A DNA stretch of 64,000 nucleotides, taken from assembly GCF_004138205.1 (NCBI RefSeq), contig NZ_RXNQ01000006.1:1-64000 (forward strand), read 5' to 3'. Position 1 is the first letter of the stretch. Each line of letters starts with the position of its first letter. Below are positions 55,162 to 63,789 of this stretch, piece by piece. Under the pieces are notes generated by a model, which made no database searches, was not told the origin of the DNA, and saw only the letters and a program-made list of their open reading frames with translations. The translations under genes and the position numbers were made by a program. This DNA is from Pedobacter sp. SYP-B3415 (GTDB taxonomy: Bacteria > Bacteroidota > Bacteroidia > Sphingobacteriales > Sphingobacteriaceae).

Positions 55162-56113
55162 CATAGTCGAAGCTTTGCTTTATGCTTTTGAAGACATCCT
55201 GTTTAATAACATCCTGTTCAACAAAAAGGTGTTTAAGCCCCGACTGTTCCTGATGACTGAAAATCTCCTTGAAGTCGATGGCTCCCGTACCTACTTCTGT
55301 GTAGCTAATGGTTTGCAGGATATCCATTGATGGCTTTTTGTCCTGCTCGCCACCCGTAATTGGCTCGGTATTACTTTTGTCCATATCCTTGACATGCCAC
55401 ATAGCAAAGCGACCGGGATATTTTTTGAAATAGTCATCGGGGTTTATTCCGGATTTTTTTGCCCAGAACAGATCAAGTTCAAAGGTAACCAGATCTGGTT
55501 CAGTCTCGCTAAGCAGAATATCCATGCCTTTCTTTCCGCCTGCAAGGCTCCTGAATTCCCAGAAATGATTGTGGTACCCGATCGTCAGACCCGATTTGCG
55601 GCATAGTTCTCCTGCTTTGTTAAACTGCTCAGCCATAAACTTGAAGTCGTCTGCACTCAGCATGTCAAGAAGTCCAAGTGGCGGCACAGGAATAATAAAA
55701 TATTGCTGCCCCAGCGAGGCTGCGATATCAACCTGATACTCAAGGGCAGACTTGTCGCCATTTCCGCGGGTAAGAAAATCATGAAGCTGGTAATGTCCGC
55801 TGTAGCTGGCCAGTCTGTTATCGGCCAGCAGCTTTTTCAGGTCTGATACTTCAAGCCCCCAGAACTTTGCTTCGGGTTTTTTCTTGTTATACTCAAAAAA
55901 GGTCTCGACGTGGTTATACCCGATCTCTGCTACCTTCCGGAGGCTGGCCGTGACGTCTGCGGCCAGCGCATCCCGGATGCTGAAAAGTTGAAGTCCGATT
56001 TCTTTAACCGGACTATAAGATTTTGCCTTGCTACAGGCTGCCAGCGGGCCAGCCAGTGCAAATGCGCCACCCAGCAGGGCGGCGTTTTTGATAAAAGTTC
56101 TGCGGTTGCTCAT
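55139..56113 (-). CDS. Sugar phosphate isomerase/epimerase, secreted TIM-barrel type (324 aa)
   Basis: Tat-like signal: MSNRRTFIKNAALLGGAFALAGPLAAC with lipobox-like Cys. Then the AP-endonuclease-2 TIM barrel: IGLQLFSIRDAL (~residues 39-50), LASYSGHYQLHDFLTRG, GLTIGYHNHFWEF (~182, His metal ligand), VTFELDLFWAKKSG (Glu/Asp ligand), RFAMWHVKDMD (His) and YTEVGTGAIDFKEI (Glu). The metal site is complete. The enzyme acts outside the cytoplasm on an unknown sugar, perhaps a 3-keto one together with the DUF1080 protein; that is inference. Confidence 0.88.
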   Translation of the reverse strand: MSNRRTFIKNAALLGGAFALAGPLAACSKAKSYSPVKEIGLQLFSIRDALAADVTASLRKVAEIGYNHVETFFEYNKKKPEAKFWGLEVSDLKKLLADNRLASYSGHYQLHDFLTRGNGDKSALEYQVDIAASLGQQYFIIPVPPLGLLDMLSADDFKFMAEQFNKAGELCRKSGLTIGYHNHFWEFRSLAGGKKGMDILLSETEPDLVTFELDLFWAKKSGINPDDYFKKYPGRFAMWHVKDMDKSNTEPITGGEQDKKPSMDILQTISYTEVGTGAIDFKEIFSHQEQSGLKHLFVEQDVIKQDVFKSIKQSFDYVKKNLVS

Positions 56114-56269
56114 AAGGGTTTGGTTTATTAAAGGTAACTATCCTGATTGTAAATTACTATTTCCGTGCGGGGAATAACAGGATCGTTTTCATTACACACA
56201 TTTTGTAAGTAACAAACATTTGGAGCGGGATTACCTGCAACCGGCATGGTAGCGTATGTTTGTATAACT

Positions 56270-56872
56270 ATGAAAATACTACTCATCGGTGCATCCGGAA
56301 CACTTGGAAAACGTTTGAACGCCGCCTTATCTCCGGATCATGAAGTTATAACAGCGGGCCGCAGTTCCGGAGATTACCACGTCGACATCCGTTCGGAAGA
56401 CTCAATTCGTAACATGTTCGGGCAATGCCCGCAGCCGGAAGCCCTGATCTGTGCGGCCGCTTCCGGCGATATGGACAATTTTGCCACGCTGACGCAAGAC
56501 GCACTGCTGGACAACATGCGCGGGAAACTCCTGGGCCAGATCAGCCTCGTCCTTGTCGGACAGCATTTCCTGCCTCCGGGCGGATCATTTACCCTGACAT
56601 CGGGCGTATTTGCAGATGAACCACATATAGGTGTAACCGGCGGCGGTGTCATCAGCGGCGCACTTCACAGCTTTGTCTATGCAGCTGCGCTGGAGCTTTC
56701 TCCGCGGATGCGGGTAAACGCTGTGAGCCCCGGTATGCTTCAGGATTCAGCACCGCAGTATGGAGCGCTGTTTCCCGGGTTGCCGGCTATAAGCATGGAT
56801 GCAGTCGTGCATGCTTACAGGCAAACCCTCTTTACAGATATAAACGGCCAGGTCTTGCGACTGTACCGTTAA
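56270..56872 (+). CDS. Short-chain dehydrogenase-like protein without canonical YxxxK (200 aa)
   Basis: The Rossmann start MKILLIGASGTLGKRL has the GxxGxxG cofactor motif. It continues with VITAGRSSGDYHVDIRSEDSI, PEALICAAASGDM and SFTLTSGVFADEP, and ends MRVNAVSPGMLQDS. At the catalytic place the sequence is SFVYAAALEL, so the usual YxxxK lysine is absent. Members of this small SDR subgroup (as in PRK07578-like proteins) share this loss, so its activity is uncertain. The start is placed at the ATG at 56270. Confidence 0.8.
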   Translation: MKILLIGASGTLGKRLNAALSPDHEVITAGRSSGDYHVDIRSEDSIRNMFGQCPQPEALICAAASGDMDNFATLTQDALLDNMRGKLLGQISLVLVGQHFLPPGGSFTLTSGVFADEPHIGVTGGGVISGALHSFVYAAALELSPRMRVNAVSPGMLQDSAPQYGALFPGLPAISMDAVVHAYRQTLFTDINGQVLRLYR

Positions 56873-57286
56873 CAGTCGGGTCTCAACAGATATTTCAAAA
56901 GGCTTCTTTTGTTTAGTAACTGCACTTTGCTTCAAGACTATGTTTGATGACAGGGACCAGATCATGTAGCCCACGAAAGCGCCTGAAAGGCCGGAGCCAT
57001 CCGAAGCAATAGCCCGGAGAGATGTGTTATATAATTGATTGGCGTGATGACGGGCCCAGGCAGCCAGGGGCCATCATACGTTCTGCCTTATTTTCCCCAG
57101 GTGTTTCCGCGACCCGGGTGCTACCCAAGCCCGGTTTACCTGTGTGCTTCGTGGTCAAAACTGCTTTAAAAATTAATGCCGTATCATGTTATTGTCTTCT
57201 AAAAAGCTTATTTTTAAATTGTTGCAAAACCCCGGAGCTCCTGAATCCGTTGCTAGAACAGAAACCTCAACCTAAACCAGAAAAGC
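56873..57286. other. 414-base intergenic region
   Basis: Lies between the SDR stop and the oxidoreductase start. Short open frames here show no family resemblance, and no clear promoter or hairpin was found. Confidence 0.4.
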
Positions 57287-58396
57287 ATGTCATCACGCAG
57301 AAACTTTCTTCAAACACTCGGCACCGCCGCCCTTACGCTTCCATCTATTCCTACAGCATTTGCTGCAGCGGTAAACAGCGAGCCCTATCAGGGACCGGTG
57401 TTACGTGTTGCGCTTATGGGACTTGGTGGTTATGCCGGTCTGGTTGCGCGCGGACTTGAATCCTGCCAGCGGGCGAAACTCGTCGGGCTGATCAGCGGTA
57501 CGCCATCGAAGATTAAAAGCTGGAGCCAGAAATACAACATACCTGAAAAGAACTGCTATAACTATGAAAATTTTGATGCCATTAAGGATAATAAAGATAT
57601 AGATGTTGTCTATGTGATCACCCCGAATGCCTTGCACCATGGCCAGGTTATACGGGTTGCCAAAGCCGGTAAACACGTTATTTGCGAAAAGCCGATGGCA
57701 TTGAACGCGCGCGAAGGTCAGGAAATGGTAGAAGCCTGCAGAAACGCAAAAGTGAAACTGCTGGTTGGCTACCGCATGCATTTCGAAGCAAATACGCTGG
57801 AAATTGTAAGAATGAGGCAGGCCGGGGAGCTGGGGCAGATCAGATTTTTTCAGGGCCTAAGCGGATTCCGTATCGGCGATCCCGGACAATGGCGGCTTAC
57901 AAAAAATCTGGCAGGGGGAGGTGCCCTGATGGATATTGGTGTGTACGCCATAAACGGTTCCAGGTATATGGTTGGCGAGGAGCCTGTCTGGGTTACCGCC
58001 CAGGAGACAAAAACAGATCCACAGAAGTTTAAACCGGGTGTAGATGAAACTATTCAGTTTCAACTGGGTTTTCCTGGTGGTGCAGTGGCATCCTGCCTGT
58101 CCACTTACAGCATGAATAATCTGGACCGGTTCTTCCTCAATGGCGACAAAGGTTTTGCAGAACTACAGCCTGCCACCGGTTACGGCCCCATCAGGGGGCG
58201 TACCAATAAGGGCGAACTGGCATTGCCGCATGTTGTTCATCAGACAAAACAAATGGAAGAAATGGCCGCAATCATTCTCGATAACAAAAAACCGGTCATT
58301 CCGGTTGACGGTGAAGAAGGTCTGAAAGACCTGAAGATCATTGATGCCATCTACCAGGCGGTAAAAAGTGGGAAAAAGCTAAGCCTGAACCTCTAG
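57287..58396 (+). CDS. Gfo/Idh/MocA-family oxidoreductase, Tat-like signal (369 aa)
   Basis: Signal region MSSRRNFLQTLGTAALTLPS has twin Arg, suggesting Tat export with folded cofactor. The Rossmann domain has VALMGLGGYAGLVARGLE (~residues 42-59), VVYVITPNALHHGQVIRVAKAGKHVICEKPMAL (~105-138, with the EKP motif). The C-terminal beta-sheet domain contains GGGALMDIGVYAINGSRYM (~207, catalytic Asp region). Tat-exported members oxidise or rearrange sugars in the periplasm, often with 3-keto-sugar intermediates. The nearby DUF1080 gene fits that idea. Confidence 0.9.
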   Translation: MSSRRNFLQTLGTAALTLPSIPTAFAAAVNSEPYQGPVLRVALMGLGGYAGLVARGLESCQRAKLVGLISGTPSKIKSWSQKYNIPEKNCYNYENFDAIKDNKDIDVVYVITPNALHHGQVIRVAKAGKHVICEKPMALNAREGQEMVEACRNAKVKLLVGYRMHFEANTLEIVRMRQAGELGQIRFFQGLSGFRIGDPGQWRLTKNLAGGGALMDIGVYAINGSRYMVGEEPVWVTAQETKTDPQKFKPGVDETIQFQLGFPGGAVASCLSTYSMNNLDRFFLNGDKGFAELQPATGYGPIRGRTNKGELALPHVVHQTKQMEEMAAIILDNKKPVIPVDGEEGLKDLKIIDAIYQAVKSGKKLSLNL

Positions 58397-58399
58397 CTT

Positions 58400-58810
58400 T
58401 CATTGTGCTACTTTTTCAATCCACAGCCTGATCAGGTGCTGTAGATCGGGGGCTTTGCCTGCAAGGTCATCGACACTGTAAATCCGTACCATTCTTCGCC
58501 CATCGGCATATGCACCTTCAAGCAATCCCGAAACGTCGTTGATCAGGTTGCCCGTGGGGAAGATCAATAAAACGTGACCTTTCTGCCTGAGGTTAAAGAC
58601 AAGCAGATCGCGTGCATATGTTTTTGCATCGAAAGGCGCCATTTCTCCCGTGAAGAAAAAGGCCGGGGCATTCCACTTGACGTGGATGCCGAGCTGAGGG
58701 TGTGCAGCTGCAATCACCCTGATAATTTCCCGGCTTAGGGCGGCAGTGGCTGCCGGCTGCATGGCAAGCAGTTTTTCGACCGCCTCCGGCTGATGACTAA
58801 CTTTAGGCAT
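58400..58810 (-). CDS. DUF1801/YdhG-like domain protein (136 aa)
   Basis: Contains HVKWNAPAFFFTGEMAPF (~residues 43-60), the hallmark of DUF1801 domains, then VFNLRQKGHVLLIFPTGN and RIYSVDDLAGKAPDLQHLIRLWIEKV. Small soluble protein of unknown function. It starts one base after the stop of the HAD gene, so both form one operon. Its end faces the convergent oxidoreductase gene three bases away. Confidence 0.82.
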   Translation of the reverse strand: MPKVSHQPEAVEKLLAMQPAATAALSREIIRVIAAAHPQLGIHVKWNAPAFFFTGEMAPFDAKTYARDLLVFNLRQKGHVLLIFPTGNLINDVSGLLEGAYADGRRMVRIYSVDDLAGKAPDLQHLIRLWIEKVAQ

Positions 58811-58811
58811 T

Positions 58812-59462
58812 TTATTCAGAATATACCAGATCTTTCAACTCGCTGAACTGTTTGATCCGGTAAGCAGCTTCCGGAACTTTCGCAAATCCATAAGCCGCAT
58901 GTACGAAGGGAATCTTGTTTGCTGCCGTAGCTTCGTAATCCCAAATGGTATCGCCGACATATACCGGCGCATTCAAATGATTACGTTCAATGATCAGGGC
59001 TATATTCGTGCTTTTCGGCTCACCGGTCTTGCCCGGACACTCAAAATCTTCAAAAAAATTACCTAATCCATGGAACTCGAGAAAATTCTCGATATAGCCG
59101 GCCAGGCAGTTACTCACAATGAACAAACGAAAACGTTCCTTTAAAGCGGGAAGTGTTTCGCGGACCCCGGGAAATAATTTTCCGCCATGGGCTTTCATAA
59201 AAAGTGGTTCGTTTTTTTGATAGATACCAAAGACCTCCGTACGGCGCTCTTCTGGGATAAACGAAAAATACTGGTCAAAAACCTTCTCGATGCGCAGCCC
59301 TGACACCGATCTGATCATATCTGCTTCGAGGCTGTGCTGCCCTAACTCAGACTGTCTGAAAGTTTCATTCCAGGCAAGTGTACAGGTTTCTGCTGCATCC
59401 CAAAGGGTTCCATCCAGATCAAAAATCAGGCTGTCGGCTGTTAACTCTTGTTGAATCGGCAT
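58812..59462 (-). CDS. HAD-superfamily hydrolase, phosphoglycolate phosphatase-like (216 aa)
   Basis: HAD motifs are complete: motif I LIFDLDGTLWDAAET (~residues 11-25, nucleophile Asp), motif II FIVSNCLAG (~106, Ser), motif III in GKTGEPKSTNIAL (~143, Lys), motif IV VYVGDTIWDYEAT (~165, Asp). The cap is helical (C1 type). It hydrolyses a phosphorylated metabolite in the cytoplasm. The start at 59462 (MPIQQELTAD) is supported by the promoter just upstream, which excludes an earlier codon. Confidence 0.9.
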   Translation of the reverse strand: MPIQQELTADSLIFDLDGTLWDAAETCTLAWNETFRQSELGQHSLEADMIRSVSGLRIEKVFDQYFSFIPEERRTEVFGIYQKNEPLFMKAHGGKLFPGVRETLPALKERFRLFIVSNCLAGYIENFLEFHGLGNFFEDFECPGKTGEPKSTNIALIIERNHLNAPVYVGDTIWDYEATAANKIPFVHAAYGFAKVPEAAYRIKQFSELKDLVYSE

Positions 59463-59477
59463 AAAAAAGGTTTTTGC

Positions 59478-59507
59478 CAAAGATAACAATGCAGAATTAA
59501 GCCGCAA
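59478..59507 (-). promoter_or_regulatory. Promoter of the HAD-DUF1801 operon
   Basis: On the minus strand TTG (59507-59505), 19 bases, TATCTTTG (59485-59478), matching TTTG-N19-TAnnTTTG except one base. Transcription would start about 9 bases before the ATG at 59462. Confidence 0.65.
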
Positions 59508-59687
59508 GGCTGCAGATCAACAAGGCATTGACAGCAGCAGGCGGTCAGATTCCGCCCGGCCTGATTTCGCAGCTGCTTTCCGACTGGTCAACCGAACACG
59601 GCTGCAGGCTACCCTTGCTGTGTTAAGCATTAACAAACCGGCCGCTTGTTAACAAAATGATAATATCGTGTTACCGGAGCGTTAACT

Positions 59688-59695
59688 TATTTTTG
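59688..59695 (+). promoter_or_regulatory. -7 promoter box before the small gene at 59742
   Basis: TATTTTTG matches TAnnTTTG. The start site would be near 59702, which excludes an ATG at 59700 and favours the one at 59742. Confidence 0.4.
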
Positions 59696-59741
59696 CCGCA
59701 TGCCGGTACCTGTGTTTGTTTATCACGAGATCCTGATCAGG

Positions 59742-59927
59742 ATGCAGAATTTTAATCCACAGATAGGCGACTATCTTTCCGCATCTGCACATGGCGACGC
59801 CGTCAGCCTGCAAACCACGACAGGTTCGTTAAGCGTGCCTGTTGCATTACTTCAAAGCCAGTTTCGTGATCCTTCAGCCATAGATGATGAGGAGCTGCGT
59901 ACACTTGCCGGGAATTTCGGCCTGTAG
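59742..59927 (+). CDS. Small hypothetical protein (61 aa)
   Basis: Reads MQNFNPQIGDYLSASAHGD and on to ALLQSQFRDPSAIDDEELRTLAGNFGL. The start at 59742 is favoured because the promoter box at 59688 lies too near the ATG at 59700. It is acidic, has no signal peptide or membrane part, and I recognise no family. Its end is 8 bases from the convergent SRPBCC gene. Codon use looks coding, but the short length keeps confidence low. Confidence 0.4.
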   Translation: MQNFNPQIGDYLSASAHGDAVSLQTTTGSLSVPVALLQSQFRDPSAIDDEELRTLAGNFGL

Positions 59928-59935
59928 CTGCCGTG

Positions 59936-60430
59936 CTAGTTGTTGATCATAACACCAAGCCGCGGATCTTTGTTCCGGAGATCAATCCCGCCTTCATACA
60001 CCGATTTCAGGTTATGGAGATAGAATGCCCAGCCGTTCGAACAGCCGAGTCTGATGTATTGCCGTGAATGATCATCCTGCGGGATGCTGTGGTGACGCAG
60101 TTCAATAATTACATATTCATCCTGCGTGCTTAGCCGCACATCGACCACACTCGGCCCTTCAAAGCTGAACTGCAGAAAGTCAGTGCCGTTTGCCGAGATA
60201 ATTTCTCCTTTCATTGGGTTGTTATCCAAGTACCAATACCACTCGTACCGCATGCCGTCTGCCACACGTTCAAGGGGACCAAGTTGCTCGCCCTGTTCGT
60301 TAGTAAATAGTACACGCTCAAGAAACCAGGTTTCAAGGTTAGCCGCGGTGCTCCAGGCCTCATAAATCTTTTGGAGGGTAGATCTAACCGCAATACGTTT
60401 TGTAAAGGCGGTCCAGTCGAAATTTTTCAT
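59936..60430 (-). CDS. SRPBCC (AHSA1-like) domain protein (164 aa)
   Basis: Helix-grip fold: MKNFDWTAFTKRIAVRSTLQKIYEAWSTAANLETWFLERVLF (~residues 1-42), then GPLERVADGMRYEWYWYLDNNPMKGEIISANGTDFLQFSFEG and a C-terminal helix GWAFYLHNLKSVYEGGIDLRN. It binds a small ligand or lipid in the cytoplasm; its target is unknown. The start at 60430 is used because a longer frame upstream is unconserved. It is divergent from the LacI gene. Confidence 0.88.
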   Translation of the reverse strand: MKNFDWTAFTKRIAVRSTLQKIYEAWSTAANLETWFLERVLFTNEQGEQLGPLERVADGMRYEWYWYLDNNPMKGEIISANGTDFLQFSFEGPSVVDVRLSTQDEYVIIELRHHSIPQDDHSRQYIRLGCSNGWAFYLHNLKSVYEGGIDLRNKDPRLGVMINN

Positions 60431-60552
60431 TGCAGGGATTTTAGTGTGGAGCAGACAATGTGCTCCAATGGTGAAGATATGAAGATTTTTCGGCTCATGT
60501 AGCCTGTCCGGCATCTGTTTCCACCAACCCTTTCAAAAAAAACAGTTGTCAA

Positions 60553-60572
60553 TTATGAAAACGTTTTCATAA
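60553..60572. promoter_or_regulatory. LacI-type operator
   Basis: TTATGAAAACGTTTTCATAA is a perfect 20-base palindrome with the AACGTT core typical of LacI/GalR operators. It lies between TTG (60546-60548) and TAAATTGG (60570-60577), a near match of the -7 box, so binding would block the promoter. It is the probable autoregulatory site of the LacI-type gene starting 45 bases downstream. Confidence 0.7.
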
Positions 60573-60617
60573 ATTGGACAGCCGGCACATGAGAGGAATG
60601 TCCCGGTTAGCTGAATT

Positions 60618-61646
60618 ATGTCAAAAACCAGGAAATCTCAGGAAAACACCATACTCGATATTGCAGCTGCACTGAAGCTGTCGCCGGCAACAATTTCACG
60701 CGCGCTGAACAATAATCCGAATGTGAGGCCGGCCACCCGTAAAAAAGTGGCCGATATGGCTGGTCAGCTTGGTTACAGGCGCAATAACATGGCCCTTGGC
60801 CTGAGGAACAACAAGACACATACAATCGGGCTTATTGTTCCGAGGATTTCGATGTTTTTTCACGCCGAAGCCATTACGACCATGCAAAATGAGCTCTACG
60901 AACGGGGTTATAACCTGATCATTTCACAGTCGAATGATTCACCTGAAATGGAACGCCGCCTCGTCGATACAATGTATTCAAGCAGGGTGGATGCGCTCAT
61001 TGTGTCTTGTACGCTTAACACTGAAGATTTTAGTCATTTTGAAGTTTTTACCAAAAATGGGATACCGCTTATTTTTTATGACCGGGTACCGCCCGCATTC
61101 GATGGAGCGTTGATTATTCGCGGCGACGACTTTCAGGGTGGAAACCTCGCCGGCGCGCACCTTGCTGAAACAGGCTGCAGGCGCATCGCATATATTTCGG
61201 GGCCGCTTTCTACCAATCTTTATCGCGACCGCTCCCAGGGTTTTTTTAAAGCACTGGAGGTAGCTGGTATCCCCGTAATTGAAAACATGGTTTTTTACCA
61301 GGCACTTACTTACGATAATACACGCGAAGCAATGAAAAAGATGTTTGCACAAGACGTTAAACCCGATGGTGTTTTCACCGCCAACGATACAGCGGCAATC
61401 GCTGTTCATGAGTTTGCACGCGAAAACGGGATTGCTGTTCCGCAGCAGCTTAAAATTGTCGGTTACTCAAACGATCCCCGTTGTGCCATTATTCGTCCGT
61501 CTATTACATCGGTTGAACAGTTTCCGGGTAAAATGGGCAGCCGCGTAATTTCAGAATTGATGCACATACTCGGAGATAGCACCGGCACAGCCCTTAAAAA
61601 CCCGATTACGATACCTGTTCAGCTCATCAGGCGTATGTCTACATAA
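60618..61646 (+). CDS. LacI-family transcriptional repressor (342 aa)
   Basis: The N-terminal HTH has TILDIAAALKLSPATISRALNNNPNVRPATRKKVADMAGQLGYRRN (~residues 12-57), with the hinge helix GLRNNKTHTIGLIVPRIS. The periplasmic-binding-like sensor domain (~65-340) contains FFHAEAITTMQNELYERGYNLIISQSND, AGAHLAETGCRRIAYISGP and DGVFTANDTAAIAVHEFARENGI. It probably represses the kduI-DUF4861-kduD block downstream, releasing DNA when a uronate intermediate binds; the inducer is inferred. Confidence 0.93.
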   Translation: MSKTRKSQENTILDIAAALKLSPATISRALNNNPNVRPATRKKVADMAGQLGYRRNNMALGLRNNKTHTIGLIVPRISMFFHAEAITTMQNELYERGYNLIISQSNDSPEMERRLVDTMYSSRVDALIVSCTLNTEDFSHFEVFTKNGIPLIFYDRVPPAFDGALIIRGDDFQGGNLAGAHLAETGCRRIAYISGPLSTNLYRDRSQGFFKALEVAGIPVIENMVFYQALTYDNTREAMKKMFAQDVKPDGVFTANDTAAIAVHEFARENGIAVPQQLKIVGYSNDPRCAIIRPSITSVEQFPGKMGSRVISELMHILGDSTGTALKNPITIPVQLIRRMST

Positions 61647-61657
61647 ATTGTATTTAC

Positions 61658-61693
61658 AACAGCTGATATAACACCCTGTGGTGAACAGCTGTT
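61658..61693. repeat. Nested inverted repeat between LacI gene and kduI
   Basis: AACAGCTG (61658-61665) and CAGCTGTT (61686-61693) are perfect arms enclosing CACC-CTGT-GGTG. No T run follows, so it may be a weak terminator for the LacI gene or an operator for kduI. Confidence 0.35.
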
Positions 61694-61798
61694 CAATGGT
61701 ATAAAGGGCTCAGCTTACCGGGCAGGCAAACGCAACCTATTTACAGGTTTTTGCCCTCCGGGCGATGTCTAATCAAAGTCAGATCAAAACATTAATAT

Positions 61799-62641
61799 AT
61801 GAAATATACTTTCGAAAGTCGCTGGGCTGTAAGCCCTGCGGAAGCAAAAGCGATGGATACGGCAGCACTGCGCAACAATTTTCTGCTGCCCCGGTTATTT
61901 GAGGCCAACCAGGTTTCACTTACACTGAGCCACTTTGACCGTTACATCACAGGCGGCGCGCATCCGGTTGGCGAAACATTGACGTTACCCAATCCGCCCG
62001 AACTTAAGGCAGATTTTTTCCTTCAGCGGCGTGAGCTGGGGATTATCAACGTAGGCGGACCTGCAAAGATAACTGCTGATGCAGAAAGCTGGGACCTGGA
62101 CTTTAAAGAAGCACTTTACATTGGCCAGGGAGCCAGGGAAGTGACATTCACATCTGCAGACGCCGCCAACCCGGCAAAACTGTATCTGAACTCCGCGCCA
62201 GCGCACCGCAACTACCCAAATAAAAAAGTGACGCGGCATGAGGCAGAAGTTGTCGAACTGGGCAGTGCTGCCACGGCAAATCACCGGGTTATCAATAAAC
62301 TCCTTGTTAACAGCGTTGTGGAAACCTGCCAGCTTCAAATGGGTATGACAGAGCTTAAAACGGGCAGTGTATGGAACACCATGCCAGCCCACACACACGA
62401 TCGCCGTATGGAGGTGTATTTTTATTTTGAAGTTCCTGAAGGTCAGGCTGTCTGCCATTTTATGGGTGAGCCTCAGGAAACACGGCACATCTGGATGCAT
62501 AATGAACAGGCTGTCATCTCACCAAACTGGTCTGTTCACTCAGGATCAGGCACTTCAAACTACACATTTATCTGGGGTATGGCCGGCGAAAACCTGGACT
62601 ATGGAGATATGGATCACTGTGCCATTACAGAATTAAGATAA
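61799..62641 (+). CDS. kduI: 5-dehydro-4-deoxy-D-glucuronate isomerase KduI (280 aa)
   Basis: The protein aligns in memory with KduI along its whole length: SRWAVSPAEAKAMDTAALRNNFLLPRLFEANQVSLTLSHFDRYITGGAHP near the N-terminus. The metal site is MPAHTHDRRMEVYFYFE (~residues 195-211, two His and a Glu) plus the last His in SPNWSVHSGSG (~243). It converts 5-keto-4-deoxyuronate to 3-deoxy-D-glycero-2,5-hexodiulosonate in pectin degradation. It is the first gene of the block that continues with DUF4861 and kduD. Confidence 0.95.
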   Translation: MKYTFESRWAVSPAEAKAMDTAALRNNFLLPRLFEANQVSLTLSHFDRYITGGAHPVGETLTLPNPPELKADFFLQRRELGIINVGGPAKITADAESWDLDFKEALYIGQGAREVTFTSADAANPAKLYLNSAPAHRNYPNKKVTRHEAEVVELGSAATANHRVINKLLVNSVVETCQLQMGMTELKTGSVWNTMPAHTHDRRMEVYFYFEVPEGQAVCHFMGEPQETRHIWMHNEQAVISPNWSVHSGSGTSNYTFIWGMAGENLDYGDMDHCAITELR

Positions 62642-62647
62642 ACGCAA

Positions 62648-63772
62648 ATGAAAAAAATCGCAAGTTTTCTGGCGCTTGCCGCGCTTTTATCCGGCGGCGC
62701 CTTAGCACAGAAAAGAACGCTGCTCATTCGTAATCCTTCGGCTTTTGACCGGAACGAAGTTGTAGTCTCAGTGCCCTGGTCGCAGGTTGCAGGCGGCAAA
62801 AAAACCGATACAGCCAGCATGGTTGTAGTTACAGCAGCCGGCCGGCAGGTGCCACTTCAGTTTGAGCGGCTGGGTTCGGCAGAAGTTAAGAATTTACTGC
62901 TGCTGGTAAGCGTAAAGGCGAATGCATCGCTGCCGCTGACAATTACTTCAGGAAAGCGGCAGGCTGAGCCGGTGCGCACATTTGCCAGGTATGTTCCTGA
63001 GCGTAAGGACGACTTTGCATGGGAGAACGATCGTATTGCTTTCCGCATGTATGGCAAAGCGCTTGAGGGGACAAATGAAGACGCCCAGGGAATTGACGTT
63101 TGGGCCAAACGCACACCAGATCTGATTATCAACAAATGGTACCGTACCGGCGATTATCATGCAGACCATGGCGACGGCCTGGATTATTATTCGGTTGGCA
63201 TGTCGCTCGGTGCAGGAGACATTGCACCCTTCCCAAATGGAAAAATCAGTTATCCGAAACATTACCGGCACCATGAAGTGCTTGATAACGGACCCATTCG
63301 CAGCACTTTCCGCCTTAGTTTCGACAGTTGGGACGTAAACGGAAAACCGGTAACCCTGACAAAAACGATCAGCATTGACGCCGGTTCCCAGCTGAACCGG
63401 GTCGAGGCGGATTTTTCGTTTGCCGGAAGCCAGTCTCTTCCTGTTGCGGTGGGTATTGTACAACGCAAAGAGGCAGGTGCTGAGCGCAGCGTGCAGGAAA
63501 TACCCGGCATTATAGCCTACCGGGAACCAGCGCACGGTGCTGACGGAAATTTGGCTATCGGTATCATCGCGCGGCAGCGTATTGTAAAAACTCTTGATGC
63601 TGAAAACCAGATGCTGGTCGTCATGGAAGCGAAGCCCGGCAAACCGGTTGTGTACTACCAGGGGGCAGCCTGGAACAAGGCCGGTAAAATAAAGTCGTTC
63701 AGCGACTGGACCACCTATCTGAAAAATTTTAAGACACAGCTTGATCAGCCCTTGCAGGTTACGCTGAAATAG
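62648..63772 (+). CDS. DUF4861 domain exported protein (374 aa)
   Basis: Signal peptide MKKIASFLALAALLSGGALA. The rest matches DUF4861: RTLLIRNPSAFDRNEVVVSVPW (~residues 23-44), FAWENDRIAFRMYGKALEG (~123), GIDVWAKRTPDLIINKWYRTGDYHADHGDGLDYYSVGMSLGAGDIAPF, and DGNLAIGIIARQRIV. DUF4861 genes are frequent in uronate and pectin loci, and the protein is likely a periplasmic enzyme or lectin. It starts 6 bases after kduI, so the genes are cotranscribed. Confidence 0.88.
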   Translation: MKKIASFLALAALLSGGALAQKRTLLIRNPSAFDRNEVVVSVPWSQVAGGKKTDTASMVVVTAAGRQVPLQFERLGSAEVKNLLLLVSVKANASLPLTITSGKRQAEPVRTFARYVPERKDDFAWENDRIAFRMYGKALEGTNEDAQGIDVWAKRTPDLIINKWYRTGDYHADHGDGLDYYSVGMSLGAGDIAPFPNGKISYPKHYRHHEVLDNGPIRSTFRLSFDSWDVNGKPVTLTKTISIDAGSQLNRVEADFSFAGSQSLPVAVGIVQRKEAGAERSVQEIPGIIAYREPAHGADGNLAIGIIARQRIVKTLDAENQMLVVMEAKPGKPVVYYQGAAWNKAGKIKSFSDWTTYLKNFKTQLDQPLQVTLK

Positions 63773-63789
63773 ATCCCGATAAAAACAAT

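Noticed and set aside
57022..57459. Open frame of 145 codons before and across the start of the Gfo/Idh/MocA gene
   Set aside because: It overlaps a well-supported gene in another frame and shows no motif.
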